Positions 1 through 10,992 are shown, numbered from the stretch's first letter. The stretch: 64,000 nucleotides of DNA from Bathymodiolus brooksi (GCA_963680875.1 OY804588.1:57610369-57674368), one strand, 5' to 3'. Notes: generated from the sequence alone by a model not told the origin. A program made the numbers and translations.

Positions 1-1851
1 GTTTTCTACCATTGTTCTCAATATTTTTCCAGAACATGTCGAGTTTAAATGTGATCCCTAAACAAATTACCCCAAATGACGAAATTCTTGTATAATAATT
101 ATCTTTTATCGTATAATCCTCGCATGATATCTTCCCTTCAATATATATATATCTGTTAATTCTACGTAATTTTGTAAATAATCGTGATTAATTCTCTATA
201 GGAAGTGAATAAATCTGCTTTGTTAATATTTATTAATTATTAATTTATTCATTAAGTATCAATTTACAACAAATATCATCATCAGAATTGTCATGTTCTG
301 TCTATGATGTTTTGTTCGAGGGTTAAAACACGATTTACATATCACGAAGCATATTGTATTTCACTTATAGAGTAAACAACAGTGTCAATGAATAATTAAT
401 TTATTACACAATGCAAGAAAAGACGGACCGCGTAGGTTGTTTGGATCAGTTTGTTTTTGTTGATATGTAACAATTAACCAGATCTGGTTTTGTTGGTAAT
501 ATACAGGGGCGGATTCAGGATTTGTGGTTAGGGGGTGTGATTAGGCGACGGGTCTGGGGACCGCTTAAGGTCCCCAGTGGGTCAAGGGCAGAGCCCTGGT
601 AGTGGGCCCAGGGGGGCAAAGACCCCCGGAAGCTCTGAGGGTTTGAGGAATTACAGCCATTTATTTGAACGACAATTCTGAACCAACCACACCATTTTTA
701 TCAAACCAAAAAAACTTGACTTCGAGTCTTAATTTTGTTGGATAATTGTTAACAGTATGTTTTTGTCAGATTATAAGAACCTAAAGTAAAACTTTTTTTG
801 AACAACCGTGATGCGAATTGTTCAACTCATGACTGATCGATCACGATATGTTAACCCTTCAAAGAACTATTGGTTTAGTTTTAACGCATTCCTCATTTCA
901 CTAATTGGTCTGTACTTTAGGTGCTTGTCCTTTCGGGTGGTTCTAGTTAACACTGCCCGTCCGGATGGAGCTTTTCTTTTCGTCGTTTGATTTATTCATT
1001 GAAAACGTATGATTCGACCGTTCTTGTTTATAGACAAACAAAAGTGGAAATTGTCAATACATGAACTTGTTGTTGATTTCTGATTAGCTAACGTAACTAA
1101 ATTAGATGATCAGAATCGCTTCATGGCGGTAGGCACGGTCTATAGAGAGGACGGAAGTGAACATAATAGATTTTAATTTGATATTTCCAATACCTTTTTT
1201 TCTAGTTTATTTCACAGTGACCGGTAACAATCATAGCCTATAGGGCCCAATGCCTGCAATGGCAATGTAAAATTGCATGTACGTGGTTTTTTTTACTTCA
1301 TTTGGTGTCTAATGACGTAAAATTGCACACGAGTTTTTTTTTGCTTCATTTGTTGTCTAATGACATAAAATTGCACACGAGTTTTCAGACTAAATTGAAC
1401 CCGATTGAAAATTGTACACGTATTTTTTTCACACTGTATAGGGTCTAACCATGTAAATTTGCGTACTCGCTTTTGCTTCAAAAATAATGCAAGAAGTGCT
1501 TTAAGATCCCCAAGCACAAGGGCAGGCAATACAATGGCCAAAAGAAAAGGGACAATCACTGATCTACAAAACACTACATAGAAAACTATCATTTCCCCCA
1601 CAGCGATATATTTTTTCACAGGAAACAAAAATCAGATTTTTATTTTTTGGACATAAAACAAAATCAGTAATTTCCCTTCAAATTTTTATCATAAATTTCT
1701 CGTTGAGAACTGTAGGGCCGGATTAATGATATTTTTGCATCTTTCGTGTCAATTTATTTTGTTTCTTTAAAATTTCACCACAAAATTAATATATTTTTTT
1801 TTTCAGAAAAAAACATCGTAAAAGTTAAATGGTCGTCCCCTTAATGACATG
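1..1851 (+). repeat. Palindrome 1, left arm
   Basis: This stretch is the reverse complement of 2936-4773. Base 1 pairs with base 4773 and base 1851 with 2936. Sampled blocks (for example 421-520 against 4255-4354) are identical; the differences I found are a roughly 12-bp indel near 1575 and a few substitutions near 1485, so identity is about 99%. The arm reaches the first base of the window, so its true outer end may lie outside. Short open frames (60 codons at 808-990, about 110 codons at 1293-1628) recur in the other arm simply because it is a copy; I recognise no protein in them. Confidence 0.95.
505..660 (+). mobile_element. hAT-like terminal fragment (left arm)
   Basis: The block opens with CAGGGGCGGATTCAGG, close to the CAGGGGCGGATCCAGG terminus seen at 22227-22410 and 5488, followed by a GC-rich stretch. 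Only one terminus lies in this arm; the reverse-complement copy is at about 4113-4270. The GC-rich part contrasts with the AT-rich surroundings. Assignment to hAT-type MITEs rests on the terminal motif only. Confidence 0.55.
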
Positions 1852-2546
1852 AATGTGTGTCTCGGCCGCGTCCATGCAGCTTCGTGGGCTCTAATTTGGC
1901 GAACATTGAAAAAAGCAAAATTAAAAATTTTACAATTTCAGCTTTATCTTAAGTCATTCAAATAAAGGCATCAAACATTCTGAAGATTTTGATAAATAAA
2001 ATTCAAACGTGAATACCTGGGTCGTATTATAGATAATGTTGATTTTTTTCATGAAGTCATGTGTACATTTTATTTTCATTAACAGTCATGTGTGGATTTT
2101 ATTTTTCATCAACAGTCACTTGACTATTATTGATTGGTAATAATACTAATGTGATTTCTATATGATAAAGTTTGTCAGTGACTTGCGGCAAGTCGGTGGT
2201 TTTTTCAGGGAATTCCGGTTTCCTCCACCAATAAAACGGGCCGAATAAAACTGGCCGTCACGAAACAAGAAGTGTACTGTTTCATTTCAACGGTAATACA
2301 AGCTATTTAACAACCTCTACACTAAATACAAAATATATTTGGGCGGTGTTGATTAAATTACATGATAGTGCTACATGATGATAGAAGAAAAGCATATGAA
2401 TGGTTAAAGCACCAAGCATTAAAATGCAACTTATCTCGTTGAAGGTTTACTTTTTAAGGAATCAATCTTATCGGGACAAATCCGCGAATCAGAAGCAATA
2501 ATTAAACTGTTGAACTTTCTTGCATAAGCATCTTGAAATCCGGACA
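1852..2546. other. Spacer of palindrome 1, no gene seen
   Basis: AT-rich non-coding sequence between the arms. It includes two adjacent similar stretches near 2041-2140 (each with an AGTCATGTGT-type block followed by TTTTATTTT) and a SINE body fragment at about 2176-2266. No open frame with recognisable content. Confidence 0.6.
2176..2266 (+). mobile_element. SINE body fragment
   Basis: Contains AGTGACTTGCGGCAAGTCGG, GTTTCCTCCACCAATAAAAC and a GGCCGTCACG block, matching the middle of the SINE bodies at 5100-5218 and 59230-59349. The tRNA-like head and the 3' end are absent. Confidence 0.6.
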
Positions 2547-2930
2547 CGTATTATACGAGTGATTGTTGTTGTTTAACGTCAATTCAGCAATTGTTCAGCT
2601 ATATCATGGCGAGAACAAGTTAATTTTCAATGAGATAATGATGAGGTCCGCTTTGTACTAGACCAACACACTGAGTTGGATTTTTATAGTGCTAGCTCAC
2701 TAAAACAACAGTCCGCGGATAGACATGTCGCCCCACTCGGACACATTATCCTGATTCCGAGCCGACCAGTCTTTGCTCTTTTTCCTTAATGCTGCGTGCT
2801 AACCAGAGAAGCAAAAATATCAATTTGTATAGTCTTTGGTATGACCCGACCGGGGCTCGAACCCACGATCTACCGCACTCGAGACGAGCACTCTAACCAT
2901 TATGCCACCGATGCGGTTCGTATTATACGA
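2547..2930 (-). mobile_element. tRNA-derived SINE with 12-bp target duplication
   Basis: Read on the minus strand, the head carries an A-box-like TGGCATAATGGTTAGAG and a B-box-like GGGTTCGAGCCCC, then a body of about 280 bp ending GACGTTAAACAAC. The element (2559-2918) is bounded by a perfect direct repeat CGTATTATACGA at 2547-2558 and 2919-2930. This is the most complete copy of the family; relatives are at 22681-23009 (plus) and 26045-26257 (minus). It lies in the spacer of palindrome 1. Poor anticodon-arm pairing argues against a working tRNA gene. Confidence 0.85.
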
Positions 2931-2935
2931 AGCTG

Positions 2936-4773
2936 CATGTCATTAAGGGGACTACCATTTAACTTTTACGATGTTTTTTTCTGAAAAAAAAATATATTAA
3001 TTTTGTGGTGAAATTTTAAAGAAACAAAATAAATTGACACGAAAGATGCAAAAATATCATTAATCCGGCCCTACAGTTCTCAACGAGAAATTTATGATAA
3101 AAATTTGAAGGGAAATTACTGATTTTTTTTTATGTCCAAAAAATAAAAATCTGATTTTTGTTTCCTGTGAAAAAATATATCGCTGTGGGGGAAATGGTAG
3201 TGTTTTGTAGATCAGTGATTGTCCCTTTTCTTTTGGCCATTGTATTGCCTGCCCTTGTGCTTGGGGATCTTAAAGCACTTCTTGCATTGTTTTTAAAGCA
3301 AAAGCGAGTACGCAAATTTACATGGTTAGACCCTATACAGTGTGAAAAAAATACGTGTACAATTTTCAATCGGGTTCAATTTAGTCTGAAAACTCGTGTG
3401 CAATTTTATGTCATTAGACAACAAATGAAGCAAAAAAAAACTCGTGTGCAATTTTACGTCATTAGACACCAAATGAAGTAAAAAAAAAACCACGTACATG
3501 CAATTTTACATTGCCATTGCAGGCATTGGGCCCTATAGGCTATGATTGTTACCGGTCACTGAAATAAACTAGAAAAAAAGGTATTGGAAATATCAAATTA
3601 AAATCTATTATGTTCACTTCCGTCCTCTCTATAGACCGTGCCTACCGCCATGAAGCGATTCTGATCATCTAATTTAGTTACGTTAGCTAATCAGAAATCA
3701 ACAACAAGTTCATGTATTGACAATTTCCACTTTTGTTTGTCTATAAACAAGAACGGTCGAATCATACGTTTTCAATGAATAAATCAAACGACGAAAAGAA
3801 AAGCTCCATCCGGACGGGCAGTGTTAACTAGAACCACCCGAAAGGACAAGCACCTAAAGTACAGACCAATTAGTGAAATGAGGAATGCGTTAAAACTAAA
3901 CCAATAGTTCTTTGAAGGGTTAACATATCGTGATCGATCAGTCATGAGTTGAACAATTCGCATCACGGTTGTTCAAAAAAAGTTTTACTTTAGGTTCTTA
4001 TAATCTGACAAAAACATACTGTTAACAATTATCCAACAAAATTAAGACTCGAAGTCAAGTTTTTTTGGTTTGATAAAAATGGTGTGGTTGGTTCAGAATT
4101 GTCGTTCAAATAAATGGCTGTAATTCCTCAAACCCTCAGAGCTTCCGGGGGTCTTTGCCCCCCTGGGCCCACTACCAGGGCTCTGCCCTTGACCCACTGG
4201 GGACCTTAAGCGGTCCCCAGACCCGTCGCCTAATCACACCCCCTAACCACAAATCCTGAATCCGCCCCTGTATATTACCAACAAAACCAGATCTGGTTAA
4301 TTGTTACATATCAACAAAAACAAACTGATCCAAACAACCTACGCGGTCCGTCTTTTCTTGCATTGTGTAATAAATTAATTATTCATTGACACTGTTGTTT
4401 ACTCTATAAGTGAAATACAATATGCTTCGTGATATGTAAATCGTGTTTTAACCCTCGAACAAAACATCATAGACAGAACATGACAATTCTGATGATGATA
4501 TTTGTTGTAAATTGATACTTAATGAATAAATTAATAATTAATAAATATTAACAAAGCAGATTTATTCACTTCCTATAGAGAATTAATCACGATTATTTAC
4601 AAAATTACGTAGAATTAACAGATATATATATATTGAAGGGAAGATATCATGCGAGGATTATACGATAAAAGATAATTATTATACAAGAATTTCGTCATTT
4701 GGGGTAATTTGTTTAGGGATCACATTTAAACTCGACATGTTCTGGAAAAATATTGAGAACAATGGTAGAAAAC
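2936..4773 (-). repeat. Palindrome 1, right arm
   Basis: Reverse complement of 1-1851, 13 bp shorter, mainly because of the small deletion near 3198. Beyond 4773 the sequence changes to a different dispersed repeat, but whether homology stops there cannot be judged because the partner would lie before base 1. Confidence 0.95.
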
Positions 4774-4789
4774 AAATGAGAAATTAATA

Positions 4790-4965
4790 TCACACTGTCG
4801 GAGCAACTCCAAAATACAATCGCAAAAATCGTTAAAACAGAGGCCAACTCGATATCCATAACGTACATATAAATGACAGATCACGTTCCTGGCTTGGTAC
4901 AAGCATTCAATAAAAAAAAATGGCGAGGTTATGGGCCCAAACCTTCACTCTTAGTTAAATGATGC
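4790..4965 (+). repeat. Dispersed repeat W, copy 1
   Basis: Shares CACTGTCGGAGCAACTCC and CTGGCTTGGTACAAGCATT with 22107-22226 and, for the second motif, with 17150-17335. All three are AT-rich and non-coding. Nature unknown; possibly a SINE or MITE body. Confidence 0.5.
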
Positions 4966-4984
4966 GGTGATATTGATATTCTCT

Positions 4985-5218
4985 ACATGTGTGTGAACAG
5001 CCAACCTTTAGCTAGGTGATCACCGTTGTTACAAAGATCGAGTTCGAAGCCCGTTCATGTCGAAGTGTACTCCAAACAATATTATGTGATATAATTTTTC
5101 AGTGACTTGCGGCAGGTCGGTGGTTTTCTCCGGAGACTGTCACTGTGGCTTCCTCCACCAATAAAGCTGACCGCCACAATATAACTGAAATATTCTTGAA
5201 ATTGGCGTTAAACACCAT
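4985..5218 (+). mobile_element. tRNA-derived SINE, type C
   Basis: A head with B-box-like GAGTTCGAAGCCC (around 5040) is followed by AGTGACTTGCGGCAGGTCGG, CTTCCTCCACCAATAAAGCT and the shared 3' end GGCGTTAAACACC. The same body occurs at 59155-59349 (plus) and 61811-62226 (minus). The A box is degenerate, so the start is approximate. Confidence 0.75.
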
Positions 5219-5373
5219 ATCCCTAGCCATTTATACTACCAATATTGCTTACTATCAGTATCACCGTTGTTACTATGTGAGATGAAATGTGAATACATAT
5301 TTACGGTGATTGATGGCTGACTTCAAAGTTATATTGGTATTCATAAGTGCTCATGATGATATTTGTTCTGCAT

Positions 5374-5488
5374 GGCGTAAAATCGTTATTTTTCACACGA
5401 AATACCCCAACAATTTTCGCGCCTCCCTCCGCTCCGCGCAATTTTTTTAAGTGCGCCCCCCTAACTTGAAATCCTGGATCCGCCCCTG
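5374..5488 (+). mobile_element. hAT-like MITE, 3' half
   Basis: Nearly the same as 22295-22410: ACACGAAATACCCCAA, a CGCCTCC block, and the terminus CCTGGATCCGCCCCTG. The matching 5' terminus is missing, so this is a truncated copy. Confidence 0.7.
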
Positions 5489-5730
5489 GTAATTATACCA
5501 TCTTATCTTTACAAACTCAGTCTAACTTTGATAGACACTGAGGAAGGTCATTTGTTGATCGAAAATTTTGTCAATATATTTTTTGCAACATCTTTATCGG
5601 TATCGTTGCACAATCTTCTAGACTTCTATAATTTATTTTGTTTGTGCTGCATCGTCATGTCTCGACGATCCGTTACTCATTAAGTTCTCTGGTTGGTAGA
5701 TTCCCTTAGACTTTATATATATATATATAT

Positions 5731-5788
5731 ATAAACGTCTAAAATGTTAGCACAATGATATCGTTGTGCTAACATTTTAGACGTTTAT
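5731..5788. repeat. Perfect short hairpin, 25-bp arms
   Basis: Arms 5731-5755 and 5764-5788 are perfect reverse complements around an 8-base loop (TGATATCG). It follows an (AT)n run. Partial reuse of ACGTTTATATAT at 5878 suggests the arms are part of a wider AT-rich repeat. Confidence 0.85.
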
Positions 5789-5916
5789 TTATTATTTTTG
5801 TTTGTTTGCACAGTATCGTTAACACTTGTTTCCGATCAGACATCTCGTAGGTTCATACGTTGGCTACTTTTTCAGACGTTTATATATATATATATATAGA
5901 TATACGTGTTATATAT

Positions 5917-6079
5917 ACGTCTGAAAATTAAACCAAACAGTGTTAGAATTAGATTTTAGAGCTGTCAAATTTTTGTTCTTCCCTCGACGGGATTTGAACC
6001 CACACCATTGTGACACTGCAGCACCATTCGCTTAGCCTTACGTCCAGCGCCCTAGACCACTCGACCACATCCACTCCCT
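5917..6079 (-). mobile_element. Short tRNA-derived SINE (type L), copy 1
   Basis: On the minus strand the sequence contains GGTCGAGTGGTCTAGGGCGC, like the D-arm/A box of a class II (Leu/Ser) tRNA, and GGGTTCAAATCCCGTCGA as the B box, then a short tail ending CAGACGT. Copies at 10831-10992, 11301-11460 and 11618-11778 have the same ends. The expected anticodon stem does not pair, so I call it a SINE, not a tRNA gene. Confidence 0.75.
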
Positions 6080-6381
6080 TATACGTGTTATATATATATA
6101 TATATTACGAATTTAGTTTGTTACACATATTTTCATTGGTTATTCAACCCTGGATGTCAGCATATATTCGGAAAACAGACGGGGTATATATGTACGTTTT
6201 CGGTCTCCCTCATTCGGGCCTCAAAAAACAATAACAACGTGGTTGACAAAAACAGAAATATTTACGCTTCACTGAATCAATATCATAATACGGAATAATA
6301 AATGTATTTTTACCAAATTAAATGCTGTTTTTAAACTCAAAACGGTTGTATGAACAAAAAAGATATTGTTTTCTTCAATAA

Positions 6382-6735
6382 AAAATTAAAATATACCTTT
6401 CACAAATCTACACCAACCACTCAATTCGTGCAACGGGTGCAACTATCCTTGGAAGAAACTGTTCAATGGCACAAATTATGGCAGTTACCGGACACAAATC
6501 TGCCTCGTCAGTTGCAGTATATCAACGTGTTTCATCAAAGGAAAAACAAGTTATGGGAGACATTATCACAAGTTCTGTTCGTGGAGAGCAACCATCTCAA
6601 CTATCCTCAATAATGCCACCGCACAGTACTTCCCGGTTGCAACTCATGCCGCCGACACAAAACAGTTCAAGTTCAACATCACTTGTTCAAATGAGAGCCA
6701 ATACACGTTTCATCGTCGGTTACGGACGTCGTTGA
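6382..6735 (+). pseudogene. Tyrosine recombinase C-terminal fragment (Crypton-like)
   Basis: A frame open from the stop at 6379 to 6735 encodes the end of a tyrosine recombinase catalytic domain. Visible are TNHSIRAT (the H-x-x-R pair), then about 20 residues later IMAVTGHKS (the second His) and, 8 residues on, VYQRVS with the probable nucleophile Tyr. The order and spacing fit the C-terminal box of Crypton / DUF3504-type recombinases and the host proteins derived from them. The first catalytic Arg and the N-terminal SAM-like domain are absent and upstream is AT-rich. After the box the frame runs into a Ser/Gln/Pro-rich tail to a stop at 6735. This is a 5'-truncated, probably dead copy. A YR retrotransposon source cannot be excluded. 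Confidence 0.7.
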
Positions 6736-7397
6736 CATTTTGGATGTAAATTATGATGATTTATTTTGTGATTATAACACTCTAACAACAGTTAATTCCG
6801 TCACAAACCCCAGAACAATTCAGCAAACTCCCATGTTCCACGGCTGTACCATTACAAATTTGAACATTGCAATCAACAAGTGAAAGTGTGTTAAAGTTTC
6901 CGCCTTTAAAACTTTCGAGGTCACGGGGCCACAACAAGTTTTTGCTTATTGTTAACATTTTAATTATTGAAATTGTTTCACAAACCCGTTGTTTTGTTAT
7001 GTAATATATTAATGTTATAATTATAAAGTTTATTAAATTTACTGCATATGAAATTGTGTTGATTTAGAAATATTGAACAGGATTTTCCTTTATGAGACAC
7101 CTCAGTACATAAAATATCACGTGACAAATATTTTACGTCATTGAACAAAGAATGTCAGAGGTACGAAAAGGGACATCTAGAAATACGGAAAATGAAAATA
7201 AAAGATGCAAAATATTTAATAAGGTTTTAAATATGAATTGGGACTATGTACGTGGTAAAAAAAAAACCAAAAGGAAAATAAAAATAAACAAACAAAAAGG
7301 AAACAAACAAAAAAAAAAAAATTTAAAAAAATTTAAAAAATTTGTATACGACAGTTTGGTTCTGTATTTAACCAAAAAATGGTTAAATCCGTAATAT
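6736..7397. other. AT-rich, no gene supported
   Basis: Contains an A-rich stretch around 7255-7345 whose plus-strand frame is mostly Lys/Asn, as expected from base composition. Otherwise nothing recognised. Confidence 0.6.
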
Positions 7398-7566
7398 ATT
7401 TGTTATTCAGCTATCAGACAGGGTATATAATGTGACATTCCCGGCATATGCTCTATATTCCCTTCGGCTGCGCCTCAGGGAATATAGATGAGCCGAAGGG
7501 AATATAGAGCATAAGCCGGGAATGTCACATTATATACCCTGTCTGATAGCTGAATAACATATAATA
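7398..7566. mobile_element. Hairpin element 1
   Basis: Near-perfect inverted repeat of about 75-bp arms: left arm contains TTATTCAGCTATCAGACAGG, right arm the reverse complement. The centre is GC-richer (CCTTCGGCTGCGCC and GAGCCGAAGG). No coding capacity. Probably a foldback-type MITE. Confidence 0.85.
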
Positions 7567-7574
7567 TATATATA

Positions 7575-7722
7575 TACAATATTGGTCTGTTGACGGTAAA
7601 TATAGAATTTATTTGACAAGGCTGAGAAACGGGGTGAAAGACGAGCTTCTAGCGAGTCTTTCTCCCCGTTTCGCGCCGAGTCAAATAAATTCTATATTTA
7701 CCGTCAACAGACCAATATTGTA
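7575..7722. mobile_element. Hairpin element 2
   Basis: Arms start TACAATATTGGTCTGTTGAC and end with the reverse complement; about 60-bp arms around a GC-richer centre with ACGGGG and CCCCGT blocks. It is only 9 bp from hairpin 1, separated by (AT)n, with unrelated arm sequence. Confidence 0.85.
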
Positions 7723-8019
7723 TTTATCCTGCAATCCACGATGTCCTCAAAAATAATCTTAACTCGTAAAAATGCATTTTTTAATGCAACGGAATCCTCA
7801 CTATTTGGCGTAATAAAATACCAGATTTTTTTTGCTGACAAAAATTCGCGAACAAATAGTTCTCAAAAGGAAGTGAAATAACTTTATTTAAGTGAAGATT
7901 TATTGATTAAGGTGAAAATCTATATAGAAAATTGATAGTTTAGAACCTGAAATATATATATTTAATATGTTTTTCATAGATATGAAAACACATTAATTTA
8001 GCGATCATACGTCACATGC

Positions 8020-8282
8020 GGTCATACTTAAATACGCCTGCAGTAGTAACCAGGTAAATATATACGCCTGTGTGAAAAGGTATACGCCTGCAACTATATG
8101 GTTCACTTTTATTTTTATTTTTTTATATCAAATAATAAACATCCGATATATTCCTTTTACTAGTTTATATTAAAAAAAAATAAATAAAAAAGAACCATAT
8201 AGTTGCAGGCGTCCACCTTTGTATGACACACAGGCGTATATATTTGCCTGGTTTCTACTGCAGGCGTATTTAAGTATGACCC
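8020..8282. mobile_element. Hairpin element 3 with AT-rich loop
   Basis: Left arm 8020-8105 (GGTCATACTTAAATACGCCT onward) is repeated inverted at about 8192-8282 with a few mismatches. The motif TACGCCTG / CAGGCGTA occurs several times. The loop of about 85 bp is pure AT-rich sequence, unlike hairpins 1 and 2. Confidence 0.8.
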
Positions 8283-8498
8283 ACACAGTTTGTAAACATG
8301 TGAAAGCAATACACACATACATGTATAGACGATTCGAGCATGTTTTAAGTAAACTAGGTAGAGTAGAGAAAACAGAAAGATTAATCATTTATCTCAACAA
8401 ACTGAACTGATTCACGGAAATGTATTTAACAACGATGTCAAACACTCAAATGCTCAGTTATTGGGATATTTAGTCATTTGTGAAAATTGTGTACACAT

Positions 8499-8880
8499 TC
8501 ACCATTTGTTATGGATGACCGCGCCGTAAAACATAGAACTAATTTGACTTGACATATTTGTATTAGAACTGTAAAAAGGAACATCCATCGGGATTGCTTC
8601 GACACGAAACATCAGAAGTGCTACTGGCTGTAGAATTTGTGGAAGTTTTACGAGGTAAGTTTGCTGAAAAGCATTTCTGTTGGTTTCACTTTCAGTGTTG
8701 CTGAGGATGTTTGATATTTTCTTGTGTCTTTCCTCACTCAATGTTGAGTAATTATTAATAAATGCCACATTGTTATGCCCTGATATTTGCATAATATCTA
8801 TCCCCTCCACATTGTTTTCTCTTAACTTCTGGACGGGATAAGATATTTTCTGGCACTGATTGATTAATGTCTAATTTGCA
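8499..8880 (-). pseudogene. KIAA1958-like tyrosine recombinase, C-terminal part
   Basis: The minus-strand frame shows KLRENNVEGIDIMQISGHNN, then FINNYSTLSEERHKKISNIL. This is the C-terminal GH...Y box of the DUF3504 / KIAA1958-type recombinases that are abundant in marine invertebrates: His in SGHNN, the nucleophile Tyr in NNYS, and the basic SEERHKK tail. Upstream, where the family has an H-x-x-R motif, only INQCQKISYP is seen, so that motif is lost. The frame then breaks; another open frame at 8773-8985 overlaps without similarity. It differs in sequence from the fragment at 6382 and so is a separate family member. Together with 10240-10409 on the same strand it may be one decayed gene. Confidence 0.65.
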
Positions 8881-10239
8881 ACTATCCTTCATTTTTTTCA
8901 TGAGACTGGAAAGTTTTCTTTCATGCACTTTTCTACCTGTTTCTAAAGCTCGTACAAATAAATTATGTATTTTGCGACAATGCAAGTATATAAAGGAGGA
9001 GAAGCTAATACCAATCTTCTGGACTTTACATAGGTTTCAATGGAAAATTGGAATTTATTTTTATAGAATAAAATAAAACTTTCATATATACATGGTAAAT
9101 TGAAGAAAATCAAAATAGAGATCTGATTTAGTGTCAACAAGCACCAGATATGATTTTAATTACTATATTTAACTTCTGTTTGTATATCATAATCAAATGA
9201 ATTAATATGCATTGAAGTCTACATGTATGTAGAATCCCCACCAACTATTTTCTTCATATCAAATTTGCTATTATTAAACCATAATCCATTGATTGGTAAA
9301 TTACATATTGCGATGTCACTAAGGAACCAAGAATATTATGGACATAGGTGTTGTGACCAGAAAAATATTAGAGTGAAGGATATATTTTTCTGGAATGAAC
9401 AATATTTACATGATAATGTTGGTTGTTGTGAGTAATGACTAATGTGCGAATATATTTTCTGAGTCGGATCATACAAAAATGCTTTATGAAAGCTTGAAGT
9501 TTCAAATATTCAAAGATTGCTAATTTAGTCTGCATTTTGTTCCTTTTTTCTTGTTATTTTATTAGTAAATATATAATAACATGTATTTTAATTATAATCA
9601 ATGCTATATTAATGTCTTTCAGATGAATGGCTGGATTAATGGTTTAACAGTGTACAATGTACATGTGATGTTTGAAATAAGTGCAAAGACTATATATGAA
9701 AGAAATAATTGCATAAAAACCTATGAACGTTTTATAAAGATCTGATTAAACAAAGGACATTTTTCAAGAACTATCACTCAGTTGTTGCATACAGGCCAGG
9801 GGTATGTGAATCAGTTTCAAATGGAATTGCACAAAATAAAAAATGTACTGTAATCCTGATCAACAGTGAGTAGAATTCCAGCAGATAAAACACTAGTTTC
9901 AACTGACAAATCATACAACTTTGTTGGAATTTTGCAAAAGAAAAAAATGTTTTAAAAAAAGATGCAAAATGATTGGAGGAAGTGACTGAATACAATTATT
10001 CCAAATGGTTAAAACAAATTATATAGATATTTTGTGGTGTCATAAAGAATTCAGAATATAAAAAATTATCTATAATTTTAAAGTGACTTGATGCAATAGC
10101 AGGAATATGTGTTATTTTCACCTTGAAGAAATCTACTATCTGATATGTTGAAGTAATTGATGTGAATTAATTGAACATTTAATATGAAGAAATTTTATAA
10201 TAAAATATATGTAGTAATCTTAGAGTTTGATGTTCAAAC
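8881..10239. other. AT-rich stretch between recombinase fragments
   Basis: No recognisable coding block on either strand. If 10240-10409 and 8499-8880 come from one gene, this is its intron or eroded middle (the family's first catalytic Arg region would be here). I could not find that region. Confidence 0.5.
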
Positions 10240-10409
10240 TGTACTGAGTTATTTAACCATATAAGTGTGTTTAGTAAAGATTGTGGTGTGTGACTGCCCA
10301 GAACGTTTCTGTTATAAAGGATGTTAATTTCCTCATCTGTTGGAGGGCATGCCCTCTTTGGTTTATTCCCTTTGTCCTGTAGTTTTAGTTGCTTTTGTTT
10401 TGTTTTCAA
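10240..10409 (-). pseudogene. KIAA1958-like recombinase, mid-region fragment
   Basis: Minus-strand translation includes KPKRACPPTDEEINILYNRN, GSHTPQSLLNTL and WLNNSVQF. This matches the pattern of the KIAA1958/DUF3504 family just before its first catalytic motif: a basic stretch, TDEEI-x-x-L, G-x-x-x-P-x-x-LLNTL, W-x-NN. Where the family continues with a Gly/Arg-rich catalytic segment, this copy diverges (EHQTLRL) and ends. It is on the same strand as, and about 1.4 kb upstream of, the C-terminal fragment at 8499-8880, the correct order for one broken gene. Identification is from remembered family pattern, not from a search. Confidence 0.55.
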
Positions 10410-10830
10410 AGCTTCCCTGTCAAGTTATAAATGATTCGGATTTGTTTAAGATTTTTGTTTTGTTTTTTATTGACTTCTAGGATTTTTTTTATCGTAAAAT
10501 ATGTATAAAAAATATGAAATTTTAGAATTATTAGTTTCATTTTGTTGGTTTGTAAATTTACAAATAGTGAGAACGAAAACAGTTATTAGAAAAAGACGAC
10601 GTCGATTATTGACATTGGTTACGGTTAATATTTTAACTCCTTCACAGGAGAGCAAAAACACAAAAAAGTAGTTCCGGAATCTATGGGCGGGGCTTAAAAG
10701 TTTATTCGTAGGTTTAAAAGTTTATTCGTAGGCTTCAAAAGTTTATTCGTAGGCTACGAATAAAGCAAAAATTTATTCGTGTGGTATATTTGTACAGCAA
10801 ATGTACTGATTGCAGGATAAATATATATAT
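10410..10830. other. Non-coding, with TTTATTCGTAGG repeats
   Basis: At 10696-10770 the motif AAAGTTTATTCGTAGG occurs three times, then an inverted partial copy (CTACGAATAAA) and one more TTTATTCGTG. No gene seen. Confidence 0.6.
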
Positions 10831-10992
10831 ACGTCTGAAAATTAAACCAAACAGTGTTAGAATTAGATATTAGAGCTGTCAAATTTTTGTTCTTTCCTCG
10901 ACGGGATTTGAACCCACACCATTGTTACACTGCAGCACCATTCGCTTAGCCTTACGTCCAGCGCCCTAGACCACTCGACTACATCCACTCCC
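10831..10992 (-). mobile_element. Short tRNA-derived SINE (type L), copy 2
   Basis: Same ends and boxes as the copy at 5917-6079, again preceded by an (AT)n run. Only scattered substitutions separate the copies. Confidence 0.75.

Noticed and set aside
808..990. 60-codon frame present twice (also 3784-3966)
   Set aside because: Its identity in two places is due to the palindrome arms, not selection; no known content.
5917..6079. tRNA(Leu/Ser) gene on the minus strand
   Set aside because: A- and B-box-like segments are present but the anticodon stem does not pair and four copies share the same non-tRNA tail, so these are SINEs.
7152..7394. Lys-rich 80-codon frame
   Set aside because: Created by A-rich low-complexity sequence; no conserved content.
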